From NCBI GenBank assembly GCA_023437255.1, contig JAEZGR010000370.1, forward strand, positions 1 to 6,581: a DNA stretch of 6,581 nt, given 5' to 3'. This stretch comes from Pseudomonadota bacterium (lineage in GTDB: Bacteria; Pseudomonadota; Gammaproteobacteria; Burkholderiales; Burkholderiaceae_B). A program made the position numbers and the translations under genes. This document shows, piece after piece, positions 1 through 6,581 of this stretch. How positions within the stretch are numbered: the first letter of the stretch is position 1; every line of letters begins with the position of its first letter. Under the pieces are notes generated by a model. It searched no databases. It was given only the letters and a program-made list of their open reading frames with translations, and was not told the DNA's origin.

Positions 1-484
1 GGCTGCTGATGATGAGCGCCATGTCCGTGTCGGTGCCGGCGCCCAGGCGCACCGCCATGTCTCGCGCCCGTGTGTTCAGGTCGGCCAGCTGCGTATCGAG
101 CGCGGCGCGCCCGAGATTCAGGCCGGCTTCCAGCGCCGTATCCACCCGCACGTTGAACCACGACTCGATGGAACGCGACATGAACTGAACCGACAGCACG
201 TAAATCAACGCACCCGGCAAGATACCGATGAGCGTGAAGTACAGCGCAAAGCGCGAAGTCAGCCGCGCACCGAACTGGCGCCGCCGCACCTGGCGCATGA
301 GCCGGGCCGCCAGCACCACCACCCAGAACAGCATGGCCGCGGCCAGAATGCCGTTCAGCACCAGCAGCACGTCGTAGCGCTGCGCGAAGCGCGAGGCATT
401 GCCCGTGGCCCAGGCCAGCAGCGCCAGCAACGCCAGCGCGCTGATCGCCGCAACGACCAGCGCGATGCGCGAGGCCCAGCGCAC
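1..484 (-). CDS. ntrY: NtrY-type sensor histidine kinase, N-terminal part (cut by left edge)
   Basis: Only the first 161 codons are in the window and the frame stays open to the left edge. The visible part is an inner-membrane sensor. It has hydrophobic segments at about residues 7-27, 38-60 and 79-102, with a basic loop (RQVRRRQFGARLTSR) between the second and third. After the third segment comes a periplasmic-type stretch beginning SRSIESWFNVRVDTALEAG. This wording is characteristic of betaproteobacterial NtrY, which in the family phosphorylates the response regulator NtrX. The HAMP, PAS, HisKA and ATPase domains would lie outside the window and are not seen. I chose the GTG whose G is also the last base of the upstream stop codon (TAGTG), which implies translational coupling. 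An in-frame ATG at 532 would add 16 residues (MERLQLFDLQRRAPAL) and overlap the upstream gene by 49 nt. Neither start has a clear Shine-Dalgarno. The family call is confident, the start less so. Confidence 0.85.
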   Translation of the reverse strand, partial: MRWASRIALVVAAISALALLALLAWATGNASRFAQRYDVLLVLNGILAAAMLFWVVVLAARLMRQVRRRQFGARLTSRFALYFTLIGILPGALIYVLSVQFMSRSIESWFNVRVDTALEAGLNLGRAALDTQLADLNTRARDMAVRLGAGTDTDMALIISS

Positions 485-1323
485 TAGCGCGGGAGCCCGT
501 CGCTGGAGATCGAAAAGCTGAAGTCTTTCCATGGCGTCGAAAGCGACCAGGCACTGCTGTTCAGCGCATCCACACGGAACGGGCGCGCCAGCAGCGAGGT
601 ATCGAGACGCACGCGCAGGCGCCCCACGTAGAGTTCATCGGCGTCCAGCTCAGAGGCCGGCAAAACATCCCATCCGCGGATCTTGCGCACCATGAGCAGC
701 GCGTCGTCCAGCGAGGCCTCGGGCAGCGACAGATCGCCCGAGCCCACGCGCCACTGTCGCGTAAGCGCGTTGTACACCACGCGCCAGGTGCGCTGCGTCT
801 TGACCACCTCACTGTCGAACCACCAGCGTCTTGGGCGCCGAATTTCAAGATCGGCGGTGAAATACAGGGTGACGCCGCGCTCGGCAAAGAAGCGCAGCTC
901 GTCGGAAATGGGAAGATGAACGTCGGCGTCAATGAATAGCCAATCGTTTTCAAGCACGGGGGCGATGCTCAGAACGACGGGGCCGCTGTATTCGAGATCG
1001 AGATCCGCTTCGGTAGAGGCTTGGTCCGCTTCGGCATTGACGTCAACGCCCTCTTCCGTCTCGACCACCGGCGCTTCGGTGCCTGCTACGGAGTCTGCTC
1101 CGGTGCCTGCGCCGGTGTCTGCTACGGAGTCTGCGCCGGTGCCTGCGCCGGTGTCTGCTTCTGCGGGTGTGGCGCTTGTACCCGCGGCAACATCACCCTG
1201 CGGGGCGGGCGCCGGCTGCGATTGCGCGTGCACCGGCCCTTGCAGGGACAGAAAAAACAGAAGCACCAGACACCGCAACCCCATGACGACCCGAGACGTT
1301 CTCGAAAAGCTGACAACCGTCAT
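484..1323 (-). CDS. Exported DUF4390 domain protein with low-complexity linker
   Basis: This 279-residue protein has an N-terminal signal peptide: arginines at residues 8, 11 and 17, a hydrophobic core at about 16-28, and a likely cut after VHA at residue 33. It should therefore act in the periplasm or be membrane-anchored. Residues 34-110 are Ala/Gly/Thr/Asp/Glu-rich and include two copies of a 12-residue repeat. From about 111 to the end it matches my memory of the DUF4390 family (key stretches LYFTADLEIRRPRRWWFD and RTWRVVYNALTRQWRVGSGDL). The family has no established biochemical function and usually sits between rsmB and ntrY in betaproteobacteria, as here. I chose the ATG at 1323, 10 nt after the rsmB stop. 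A purine-rich AAGAAAGAG lies upstream, though its spacing of about 13 nt is long. An upstream in-frame start at 1374 would overlap rsmB by 41 nt. A downstream ATG at 1284 would leave a shorter but usable signal peptide. Confidence 0.85.
   Translation of the reverse strand: MTVVSFSRTSRVVMGLRCLVLLFFLSLQGPVHAQSQPAPAPQGDVAAGTSATPAEADTGAGTGADSVADTGAGTGADSVAGTEAPVVETEEGVDVNAEADQASTEADLDLEYSGPVVLSIAPVLENDWLFIDADVHLPISDELRFFAERGVTLYFTADLEIRRPRRWWFDSEVVKTQRTWRVVYNALTRQWRVGSGDLSLPEASLDDALLMVRKIRGWDVLPASELDADELYVGRLRVRLDTSLLARPFRVDALNSSAWSLSTPWKDFSFSISSDGLPR
1084..1155 (-). repeat. 36-nt tandem repeat, two copies, inside the DUF4390 gene
   Basis: Unit one spans 1084-1119 and unit two 1120-1155. They differ at a single base (t versus g, in ctgctcc / ctgcgcc). 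A short degenerate partial copy flanks the left side at about 1077-1083. Thirty-six bases equal 12 codons, so the repeat keeps the frame and encodes DTGAGTGADSVA twice. It lies in the low-complexity stretch between the signal peptide and the DUF4390 domain. Within each unit, shorter GCCGGTG-type elements recur, which suggests growth by slippage. Confidence 0.9.
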
Positions 1324-1333
1324 TGTTGACGAG

Positions 1334-2716
1334 TCACTCTTTCTTGGCAAACAGGGCGTAGTAAAAACCGTCACCGGTCACCGGGAAAGCGGCGTCATCG
1401 TCGGCCGACTCGCTCTGCCCCACAGGGGTGATGGGAAGAATCTGGCCCGGCGCGGGCAGGCGCTGCGCATCGGCGTGGCGTCGCAGGAAGGCCTGTGCCT
1501 GCAGCTCGCCCTCTTCCGGAAAGATCGAACAGGTGGCGTACAGAAGATGCCCGCCCGGCCTCAGCACGCCCCACAGCGCGTCGACGATGCGCTTCTGCAA
1601 CGCCGCAGTGCGGGCGAGATCCTCTTCACGACGCAGCCAGCGAATATCGGGATGGCGGCGCAGCACGCCGGAAGCAGTGCAGGGCACGTCGGCCAGAATC
1701 GCGTCGTAGGGTTCGCCATCCCACCACGCCCGTACATCGGCAGCGTCAGCGCACACCAGTTTGACCTGGTCATGCAGCAGACCCAGACGCTCGAGCGTGT
1801 CGCTGACACGGGCCAGCCGTGTCGGGTCGAAATCCAATGCGGTGAGCTGCAGATCGGCCTGCTCGAGCAGATGCGCGGCCTTGCCGCCCGGCGCAGCACA
1901 GGCATCTAGCACCCGCATGCCGTCGGCCACCGGCAGCAGCCGCCCGGCCAGCTGAGCCGAGAGATCCTGCACCGACCACCAACCCTGCTCGAATCCAGGC
2001 AAGGCCTGCACGGGGCGCGGCGCGGCCAGCACAATAGCGCCCGGCATGGGCGAAAACGCCTGGATGCCGGCAGCCGCAAACGCGTCCAGCACGTGCTCGA
2101 CCCGCGCGCGCCGCGCATTGACGCGCAGGGCCAGCGGCCCGGGGCGATCGGCAGCGGCAAGCAGCGCCTGCCAGTGCTCGGGATAGGCTTGTTGCAGATG
2201 CTCCACCCACCACTGCGGATGGTTGTATTGTGCTAGGGGATCGCGCAGCGCCTGCGTTAAAATAGCGGGTCTTTCGCGCAGGAAATGCCGCAATACACCG
2301 TTGACCAAGCCCTTGAAAGGTTTCAGCTTCTTGTGAGCGCCGGCGGCCCGAACTGCCTGATCCACCACCGTGTGCGGGGCATATACGGGCACTTCGCGCC
2401 CGGGGCGCCAATTCGATTCAGGGTCGGCAGCTGCGGCAGCGGTTTCCAGCAGCGCCAGCGAAACCCGCAGCAAGGCATCCAGCAACGTGTTGGGGGGCTT
2501 GCGGGGAACCAGGGCGGTGCGCAGTGCGGTGGCCAGCCCCAGGCGGCGCATGGCATGAAACGAAACGGCCTGTGCCGAGGCCCGCAGCGCGGCGTCGGTG
2601 GCGGCCAGGCTGTCGGAAAGCGACCGCCCCGCCATGACAGCCTGAACATTCTGCGCGGCCGCGAGTAGGGTGTCTGAAAGCGAGATCCGGCCGGGCCGGG
2701 AAGGCGTATCCTGCAC
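1334..2716 (-). CDS. rsmB: 16S rRNA (cytosine-967-C5)-methyltransferase RsmB
   Basis: RsmB (Sun/Fmu family) transfers a methyl group from S-adenosylmethionine to C5 of cytosine 967 of 16S rRNA, in the cytoplasm. The 460-residue product has an N-terminal NusB-like RNA-binding region (about residues 10-160, including [16 protein letters not shown] and [14 protein letters not shown]), followed by a Rossmann methyltransferase domain. Visible motifs are the SAM loop DACAAPGGK (271-279), motif [20 protein letters not shown] with Cys346, and motif [14 protein letters not shown] with Cys396. In this family the TC cysteine is the nucleophile and the PC cysteine assists release. E. coli RsmB has 429 residues, so the length is normal. 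The start is uncertain. I chose GTG at 2716, about 12 residues before the conserved [10 protein letters not shown] and just downstream of a candidate -10 element. An in-frame TTG at 2767 would extend the protein by 17 residues past that element. It is probably the first gene of the block with the DUF4390 gene and ntrY. Confidence 0.95.
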   Translation of the reverse strand: MQDTPSRPGRISLSDTLLAAAQNVQAVMAGRSLSDSLAATDAALRASAQAVSFHAMRRLGLATALRTALVPRKPPNTLLDALLRVSLALLETAAAAADPESNWRPGREVPVYAPHTVVDQAVRAAGAHKKLKPFKGLVNGVLRHFLRERPAILTQALRDPLAQYNHPQWWVEHLQQAYPEHWQALLAAADRPGPLALRVNARRARVEHVLDAFAAAGIQAFSPMPGAIVLAAPRPVQALPGFEQGWWSVQDLSAQLAGRLLPVADGMRVLDACAAPGGKAAHLLEQADLQLTALDFDPTRLARVSDTLERLGLLHDQVKLVCADAADVRAWWDGEPYDAILADVPCTASGVLRRHPDIRWLRREEDLARTAALQKRIVDALWGVLRPGGHLLYATCSIFPEEGELQAQAFLRRHADAQRLPAPGQILPITPVGQSESADDDAAFPVTGDGFYYALFAKKE

Positions 2717-2741
2717 GTGCGAAAAAACCCGCAAAGTCAAA

Positions 2742-2750
2742 ATCGTATCA
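2742..2750 (-). promoter_or_regulatory. Candidate extended -10 promoter element for rsmB
   Basis: Read on the minus strand, this is TGATACGAT: a TG-n extension before a TACGAT hexamer, which matches four of six positions of the sigma70 TATAAT consensus. Transcription would start near 2735 and give a leader of about 20 nt before the GTG at 2716. There is no good -35 hexamer; the site 17 nt upstream is GCATTG. The support is sequence likeness and position only. Confidence 0.25.
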
Positions 2751-2760
2751 CTTTTCACAA

Positions 2761-2773
2761 CGCGCAATGCGCG
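2761..2773. repeat. Odd-centred palindrome CGCGCA-A-TGCGCG in the rimO leader
   Basis: Six-base arms pair perfectly around a single central A, 14 nt before the rimO ATG and 4 nt before its Shine-Dalgarno. The site lies upstream of the candidate rsmB promoter. A one-base loop makes an RNA hairpin of full length unlikely, so a DNA-binding site is more plausible if it is functional at all. In a high-GC genome such a palindrome can arise by chance. Confidence 0.4.
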
Positions 2774-2777
2774 CTAC

Positions 2778-2782
2778 GAGGT
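2778..2782 (+). promoter_or_regulatory. Shine-Dalgarno (GAGGT) that fixes the rimO start
   Basis: GAGGT ends 5 nt before the ATG at 2788. The alternative in-frame ATG at 2767 lacks such a site and would add seven residues (MRATRSF) not typical of RimO. Confidence 0.7.
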
Positions 2783-2787
2783 CATTC

Positions 2788-4107
2788 ATGAGTTCCCCCA
2801 AAGTCGGATTCGTCAGCCTGGGCTGCCCGAAAGCGCTTGTCGATTCCGAACGCATCCTTACCCAGCTGCGTACCGAGGGCTATGCGATCACGCCCGACTA
2901 CGACAATGCCGACGTGGTGGTGGTGAACACCTGTGGCTTCATCGATAGCGCCAAGGCCGAGTCGCTCGAGGCGATTGGCGAAGCCATTGCCGAGAACGGC
3001 AAAGTCATCGTAACGGGTTGCATGGGGGTGGAAGAAAACCTGATCCGCGAGGTGCATCCGGCCGTGCTGGCCGTGACCGGCCCCCAGCAGTACGAACAGG
3101 TGGTGCGCGCCGTGCACGAAGCCGCCCCACCCAGCCGTGAACCCGATCCGTATCTCGATCTGGTGCCGCCGCAAGGCATCAAGCTCACCCCGCGCCATTA
3201 TGCCTACCTGAAGATCTCTGAAGGCTGTAATCACCGCTGCAGCTTCTGCATCATTCCGTCGATGCGCGGCGACCTGGTGAGTCGCCCCATTGGCGATGTC
3301 ATGGGCGAGGCAGAGCGCCTGGTGAACGCCGGCGTGAAAGAACTGCTGGTGATCTCGCAAGATACCAGCGCCTACGGCGTCGATGTGAAGTTCCGCAGCG
3401 GCTTCTGGAACGGCCGCCCCATCAAGACCCACTTCACCCAACTGGCCGAGGCGCTTTCTAACTTCGGCGTGTGGGTGCGTCTCCACTACGTCTACCCTTA
3501 CCCCCACGTCGACGACGTGATCCCGCTCATGGCCGAGGGCAAGGTGCTGCCCTATCTGGATATCCCCTTCCAGCACGCCAGCCCGCGCATTCTGCGCGCC
3601 ATGAAGCGCCCGGCCTTTGAAGACCGCACGCTGGCCCGCATTCACAAGTGGCGCGAGCAGTGCCCCGACCTCACCCTGCGTTCCACCTTCATCGTGGGCT
3701 TCCCCGGCGAAACGGAAGAAGACTTCCAGTACCTGCTCGACTGGATGTCCGAGGCCCAGCTCGACCGCGTGGGCTGCTTCCAGTATTCGCCGGTGGAAGG
3801 CGCGCGCGCCAACGAACTGCCCGACCAGGTGCCCGATGAGGTCAAGCAGGAACGCTGGGAACGCTTCATGGAGCACCAGCAGGCCATCTCCACGGCACGC
3901 CTTGCACAGAAGGTGGGCCGCGAGATCGAGGTGCTGATCGACGAAATCGACGAAGACGGCCCCATTGGTCGTTCAAGCGCCGACGCGCCCGAGATCGACG
4001 GCAATGTGTTCGTCTCCACCGAACGCAGCCTGCAGCCGGGCGACAAGATTCGCGTGCGCGTCACCGATTCCAGCGAGTACGACCTGTACGGCGAAGAAGT
4101 CGCCTGA
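2788..4107 (+). CDS. rimO: Ribosomal protein S12 methylthiotransferase RimO
   Basis: RimO is a cytoplasmic radical-SAM enzyme that adds a methylthio group to the beta-carbon of a conserved aspartate (Asp88/89) of ribosomal protein S12. The product has 439 residues, close to the 441 of E. coli RimO. The N-terminal MTTase (UPF0004) domain spans about 5-130 and carries Cys13 ([15 protein letters not shown]), Cys49 (VNTCGF) and Cys78 (TGCMG), which in the family hold the auxiliary 4Fe-4S cluster. The radical-SAM domain follows, with the CxxxCxxC motif at Cys147, Cys151 and Cys154 ([13 protein letters not shown]), then HYVYPYPH and [12 protein letters not shown]. The C-terminal TRAM domain (about 370-439) would bind S12. 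All key cysteines are present. The start is set by the GAGGT at 2778. The gene diverges from rsmB and converges on the autotransporter gene, so it appears to be transcribed alone. I see no clear promoter of its own in the short upstream gap. Confidence 0.97.
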   Translation: MSSPKVGFVSLGCPKALVDSERILTQLRTEGYAITPDYDNADVVVVNTCGFIDSAKAESLEAIGEAIAENGKVIVTGCMGVEENLIREVHPAVLAVTGPQQYEQVVRAVHEAAPPSREPDPYLDLVPPQGIKLTPRHYAYLKISEGCNHRCSFCIIPSMRGDLVSRPIGDVMGEAERLVNAGVKELLVISQDTSAYGVDVKFRSGFWNGRPIKTHFTQLAEALSNFGVWVRLHYVYPYPHVDDVIPLMAEGKVLPYLDIPFQHASPRILRAMKRPAFEDRTLARIHKWREQCPDLTLRSTFIVGFPGETEEDFQYLLDWMSEAQLDRVGCFQYSPVEGARANELPDQVPDEVKQERWERFMEHQQAISTARLAQKVGREIEVLIDEIDEDGPIGRSSADAPEIDGNVFVSTERSLQPGDKIRVRVTDSSEYDLYGEEVA

Positions 4108-4120
4108 ACCGGAATCGGGA

Positions 4121-4140
4121 CTGGGCCTGTCAAGGCCTAG
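4121..4140. terminator. Hairpin between convergent rimO and autotransporter gene, possible terminator
   Basis: CTGGGCCT and AGGCCTAG form an eight-pair stem (one pair is a G-U wobble on the plus strand) around the loop GTCA. It starts 13 nt after the rimO stop and includes the stop codon of the convergent gene (4137-4139). Neither strand shows a T-run after the stem, so it is not a textbook intrinsic terminator. An alternative outer pairing of CTGGGC (4121-4126) with GCCCAG (4144-4149) is also possible. Confidence 0.4.
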
Positions 4141-6581
4141 AAAGCCCAGCGCAGCTGTGCCCACGCGGCATGGCTGCGCATGCCCCCGCCATACAGCCCG
4201 GAGTAGCGCGCAGAGATTTCCACATTGCGTGCAGGCGCTGCGGTAAGTCCCACGTTCAGCAGCGCAGCGTTGCGCGTCAGGGGCAATCCATCCGACGTAA
4301 AGCTGCGGCTCAGGGGGCCCTGTGCATCTGGGCCCGTGCCAAAGCGCAGCGTACTTTCCACGCCGGTGTTTCCCATCACATGCCGCCACCCCGCTACCGC
4401 GTCTAGCCAGAGCGGTCGCCCGCGAAACTGGCGTTCATGGCGCCAGCGCCAGCCCAGCGTCGTGGCATTCATCGTGCTGCTCGCCGCTTCCACCCCATGC
4501 GCAGCGGGCCCACCCGACTCCTGAAATGCCGGTGCCTGCAGACGCACCCAGGCGTGGCGTAGAAAAGGCCCGGCCGCGCGCAGGGCCGGCGCAATTTCCA
4601 GCATGGCCTGCAGACTGCGCCCGGTGTAAGTGGCGTTCAACACGTTGTGCAGGGGACCCGCCGTGACATGGCGCCGGCTGTCGATGCGATGCCACGCGCT
4701 CAGCAACGCTGCCGTCAGCTTTACCCCCTTCCATCGGCCGTGGGCCGTCAGGCCGGCGTAAAGCGTATCGATGCCGGCCCGGGCCTGCCCTTCTTCGCGT
4801 CTCAGCGTCGCCCGTTGCGCAGCCAGCACGCCGCCCAGGCGCCAGTCGCGGCCGAAGGGTGCATCGAGCCCCAGCACCAGGCCCTGCGTGTCGTGGCGAT
4901 CGCCCGGTATGCCGTTGGAGCTTGCGCGACGGCCGGTGGCGGCGAAGGTGTGTGCCCAGGTGCGGACTGAGGAGTTGGAGAACGAAGCAACGCCTTGCTG
5001 CTTGTCGTGCATTACGGTCTGTACCGGCGGCGCTCCACTGGCGAAGATCGCCTCACGCACATGGCGGCTGTCTTCGAAAAGGAAGCTTCGCACCGAGGCG
5101 TGCCAGCTGCCTGAAAGCTGCCGGAGTGCGCTGCGCGCTTCGTCGCGCGTCAGGGAGAGCAGTGCATCCCGCAGGGGGTTAGGTTGGCTGGGTGGTGTCG
5201 TGTCGGCGATGGTCGGTTCCGGCGGCGGAAGCTCAGTCGAGGCTTGTGGCGGGTCAGCGTCCGTCGAGGGGTCGAGGGCATCGGGAGGATCAGACGCACC
5301 AGGTGGATCGGACGGTGGCGATGGGTCCGCCGGATCCGATGAATCTGTGGGCCCATTGCCGGGGGGCTCGGAGCCATCCGGAATATCGCCATCATCCGTC
5401 GGACCTCCTGCGTCACCGGGCTCGCCCGGCCCGCCATCGTCGACCGGTCCCCTGGGCCCGTCGCTGCCCGGGCGCTCGTCTCCGGGGCCTTCAGGGTCGC
5501 CCGGCACATCCGGGCTTCCGGGATCTCCATCGTCTGGCGGGCCGCTCTCATCCGGGGGATCAATCGCATCGCCGACGTCTTCGTCATCCGGCGTATCGCC
5601 GACATCGCCGATGCCCAGATCATTGCGGCTGAGCGACAGGTAAACATCCCCCACCTCGTACTCCAACTCGGGCGACAGGAAGGCCAGATTCGTGTCAACA
5701 CTGTCGAAGGCGGTGCCCGCCAACCCCTCGCTCGCCGACAGAATGCGGTAGCGCCGTGCCTCTGCCCACTCCCCGGCTCCGGCCTCGGCCCAAACATCGC
5801 CCGCGAGTCGCGCGGTGCCGTGCACTGCCAGAAGATCACTCTCTCCATCGGGATACGCATTCACATGAAGCACACTACCCGGATCGAACACCACGTCACC
5901 CCACGATTGCAGCATGGCCGCTCCCTGGCGGCCGCCTGGCGCCACCATGCCGCCGCTGTGCACATGCATGCCCGAGACCCGGCCACTGCCTTCGAGGCGA
6001 GCGCCCCTGTCGATATCTACCTGACCGGCGACATTGCCATCCACCACCAACGCCCCGGCGGCGACCCGCAGCGTTGAATCGCCTTGGACCATACGTGTGA
6101 GTCTCAGATTGCCCTCGCCGGTCTTTACCACCGGCACCAACATATTCACGTTGTGGGCAAACGTGGCGGTACCGGAATCAACGTGCCAGTGCGCCTCATC
6201 CTCCATGCCCGGCAAAGCCGTATCCCCCGCCCGTGGCGCCGTCACCCGCACGATGTTTGACACCTGGGCGCCGGCCTCCAGCTGCAGCACCGTACCGCGT
6301 TGCTGATCCAGGTTGTACAGCGGCATGCCTGCCGCCGACGTGCCAGCCAGCACCAGCGTTCCTTCGCGCAACACGGTATTGCTCGTATGGCTGTTGGCCC
6401 CGGTTAATGCCAAGGTGCCGTGCCCCAACTTCTCGAGTGGCGCGACGATTGGGGCGGAATCCGATGACACGGAGCCGTTCAGCCTGAACTCCACGCCCGG
6501 CCCGATGGTAATGCGACCGGGCTTCGATAGCACGATGTCGCGATCTGTAGAAAAAGAGTGGTGAATGCCGAGGGTCTGTCC
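4137..6581 (-). CDS. Autotransporter (type Va): passenger end, acidic linker and beta-barrel; 5' end beyond right edge
   Basis: The frame is open to the right edge, so 814 C-terminal residues are visible and the signal peptide and most of the passenger are not. Visible residues 48-79 (LEKLGHGTLALTGANSHTSN then TVLREGTLVLAG) and about 150-181 are passenger-associated transport repeats. Residues about 220-320 resemble the conserved beta-helix end of autotransporter passengers (SDLLAVHGTARLAGDV, RYRILSASEGLAGTAF, NLAFLSPELEYEVGDVYLSLSRN). Residues 322-468 are an Asp/Pro/Gly linker. Then comes a helical segment (ALRQLSGSWHASVRSFLFED), which in the family plugs the pore, and a barrel of about 280 residues ending in RWAF. 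A terminal Phe is the usual signal for outer-membrane insertion. The visible part has no cysteine, typical of secreted passengers. In the family the barrel carries the passenger to the cell surface, often for adhesion or serum resistance; the specific role here cannot be read. No RGD motif is seen. A GTG at 6533 exists but lies inside passenger sequence and is not a credible start. Confidence 0.93.
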   Translation of the reverse strand, partial: GQTLGIHHSFSTDRDIVLSKPGRITIGPGVEFRLNGSVSSDSAPIVAPLEKLGHGTLALTGANSHTSNTVLREGTLVLAGTSAAGMPLYNLDQQRGTVLQLEAGAQVSNIVRVTAPRAGDTALPGMEDEAHWHVDSGTATFAHNVNMLVPVVKTGEGNLRLTRMVQGDSTLRVAAGALVVDGNVAGQVDIDRGARLEGSGRVSGMHVHSGGMVAPGGRQGAAMLQSWGDVVFDPGSVLHVNAYPDGESDLLAVHGTARLAGDVWAEAGAGEWAEARRYRILSASEGLAGTAFDSVDTNLAFLSPELEYEVGDVYLSLSRNDLGIGDVGDTPDDEDVGDAIDPPDESGPPDDGDPGSPDVPGDPEGPGDERPGSDGPRGPVDDGGPGEPGDAGGPTDDGDIPDGSEPPGNGPTDSSDPADPSPPSDPPGASDPPDALDPSTDADPPQASTELPPPEPTIADTTPPSQPNPLRDALLSLTRDEARSALRQLSGSWHASVRSFLFEDSRHVREAIFASGAPPVQTVMHDKQQGVASFSNSSVRTWAHTFAATGRRASSNGIPGDRHDTQGLVLGLDAPFGRDWRLGGVLAAQRATLRREEGQARAGIDTLYAGLTAHGRWKGVKLTAALLSAWHRIDSRRHVTAGPLHNVLNATYTGRSLQAMLEIAPALRAAGPFLRHAWVRLQAPAFQESGGPAAHGVEAASSTMNATTLGWRWRHERQFRGRPLWLDAVAGWRHVMGNTGVESTLRFGTGPDAQGPLSRSFTSDGLPLTRNAALLNVGLTAAPARNVEISARYSGLYGGGMRSHAAWAQLRWAF
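5178..5621 (-). other. DNA encoding the Asp/Pro/Gly-rich linker of the autotransporter
   Basis: This stretch encodes about 147 residues between the passenger end (YLSLSRND) and the barrel domain (PLRDALLSLTRDEARSAL). By hand count it has about 38 Pro, 32 Asp, 24 Gly and 8 Glu, only 2 Arg, and no Lys, His, Cys or aromatic residue, so the net charge is near -38. Short DPP, PGD and DDG elements recur without a fixed period. Such a segment should be disordered and extended. Related autotransporters often have proline-rich spacers near the barrel, but I cannot compare the length or charge with them here. Confidence 0.85.

Noticed and set aside
1084..1155. CRISPR-like array
   Set aside because: The copies are directly adjacent with no spacers, there are only two, and they are in frame within a coding sequence.
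932..1909. 325-codon open frame on the plus strand across the DUF4390/rsmB junction
   Set aside because: It runs antisense to two recognised genes and its composition mirrors the repeats and GC bias of those genes.
2721..2726. Run of A residues in the rsmB/rimO gap as a phase-variable tract
   Set aside because: Six bases is too short to be a convincing slippage tract and the adjacent genes are housekeeping genes.
2782..3876. 364-codon open frame on the minus strand opposite rimO
   Set aside because: RimO on the plus strand is complete with all catalytic cysteines. The opposing frame is His/Ala/Val/Gly-rich as expected from reading a high-GC gene backwards, and it shows no recognisable motif.
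5178..5621. Collagen-like Gly-X-Y repeat in the autotransporter linker
   Set aside because: Glycines do not hold a three-residue period for more than a few triplets, so a triple helix is not supported.
4771..5643. 290-codon open frame on the plus strand with a Gly/Ser/Pro-rich tail resembling a structural protein
   Set aside because: It is the antisense of the autotransporter linker. The Gly/Ser/Pro richness is the complement of the Asp/Pro/Gly codons.
6531..6533. GTG at 6533 as the start of the autotransporter gene
   Set aside because: The frame continues upstream to the window edge without a stop, there is no signal peptide after this codon, and the text on both sides is beta-helix passenger.

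Overview
The window looks like a high-GC chromosomal segment from a betaproteobacterium. The Alcaligenaceae (Bordetella, Achromobacter and relatives) are the best guess. This rests on the order rsmB, DUF4390 gene, ntrY-type kinase, which I recall from that group, and on the wording of the encoded proteins. I ran no database search.

Layout from left to right. The minus strand carries a three-gene block read leftwards. It begins with rsmB (1334-2716; 16S rRNA m5C967 methyltransferase), followed 10 nt later by an exported DUF4390 protein (484-1323). Next comes an NtrY-type membrane sensor kinase, whose N-terminal 161 codons lie in the window (1-484) and whose rest lies beyond the left edge. Stop and start codons in this block touch or nearly touch, so it is probably one operon. 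Diverging from it on the plus strand is rimO (2788-4107; ribosomal protein S12 methylthiotransferase). The 71-nt gap between rsmB and rimO holds a weak extended -10 candidate for rsmB, an odd-centred palindrome and a good Shine-Dalgarno for rimO. On the right, converging on rimO across 29 nt, is the 3' part of a large type V autotransporter gene (4137 to the right edge, minus strand). It shows the end of a beta-helical passenger, an unusual Asp/Pro/Gly linker of about 147 residues, and a complete C-terminal beta-barrel ending in Phe.

rsmB and rimO both modify the ribosome: one methylates 16S rRNA, the other methylthiolates protein S12. The ntrY-type kinase is a signalling protein. The autotransporter is a cell-surface or adhesin-type gene with no functional link to its neighbours that I can see.

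I find no tRNA, rRNA, CRISPR array, insertion sequence or attachment site. I see no convincing evidence of a new multi-gene system. The most distinctive items are the acidic proline linker of the autotransporter and the 36-nt tandem repeat expanding the low-complexity segment of the DUF4390 protein.
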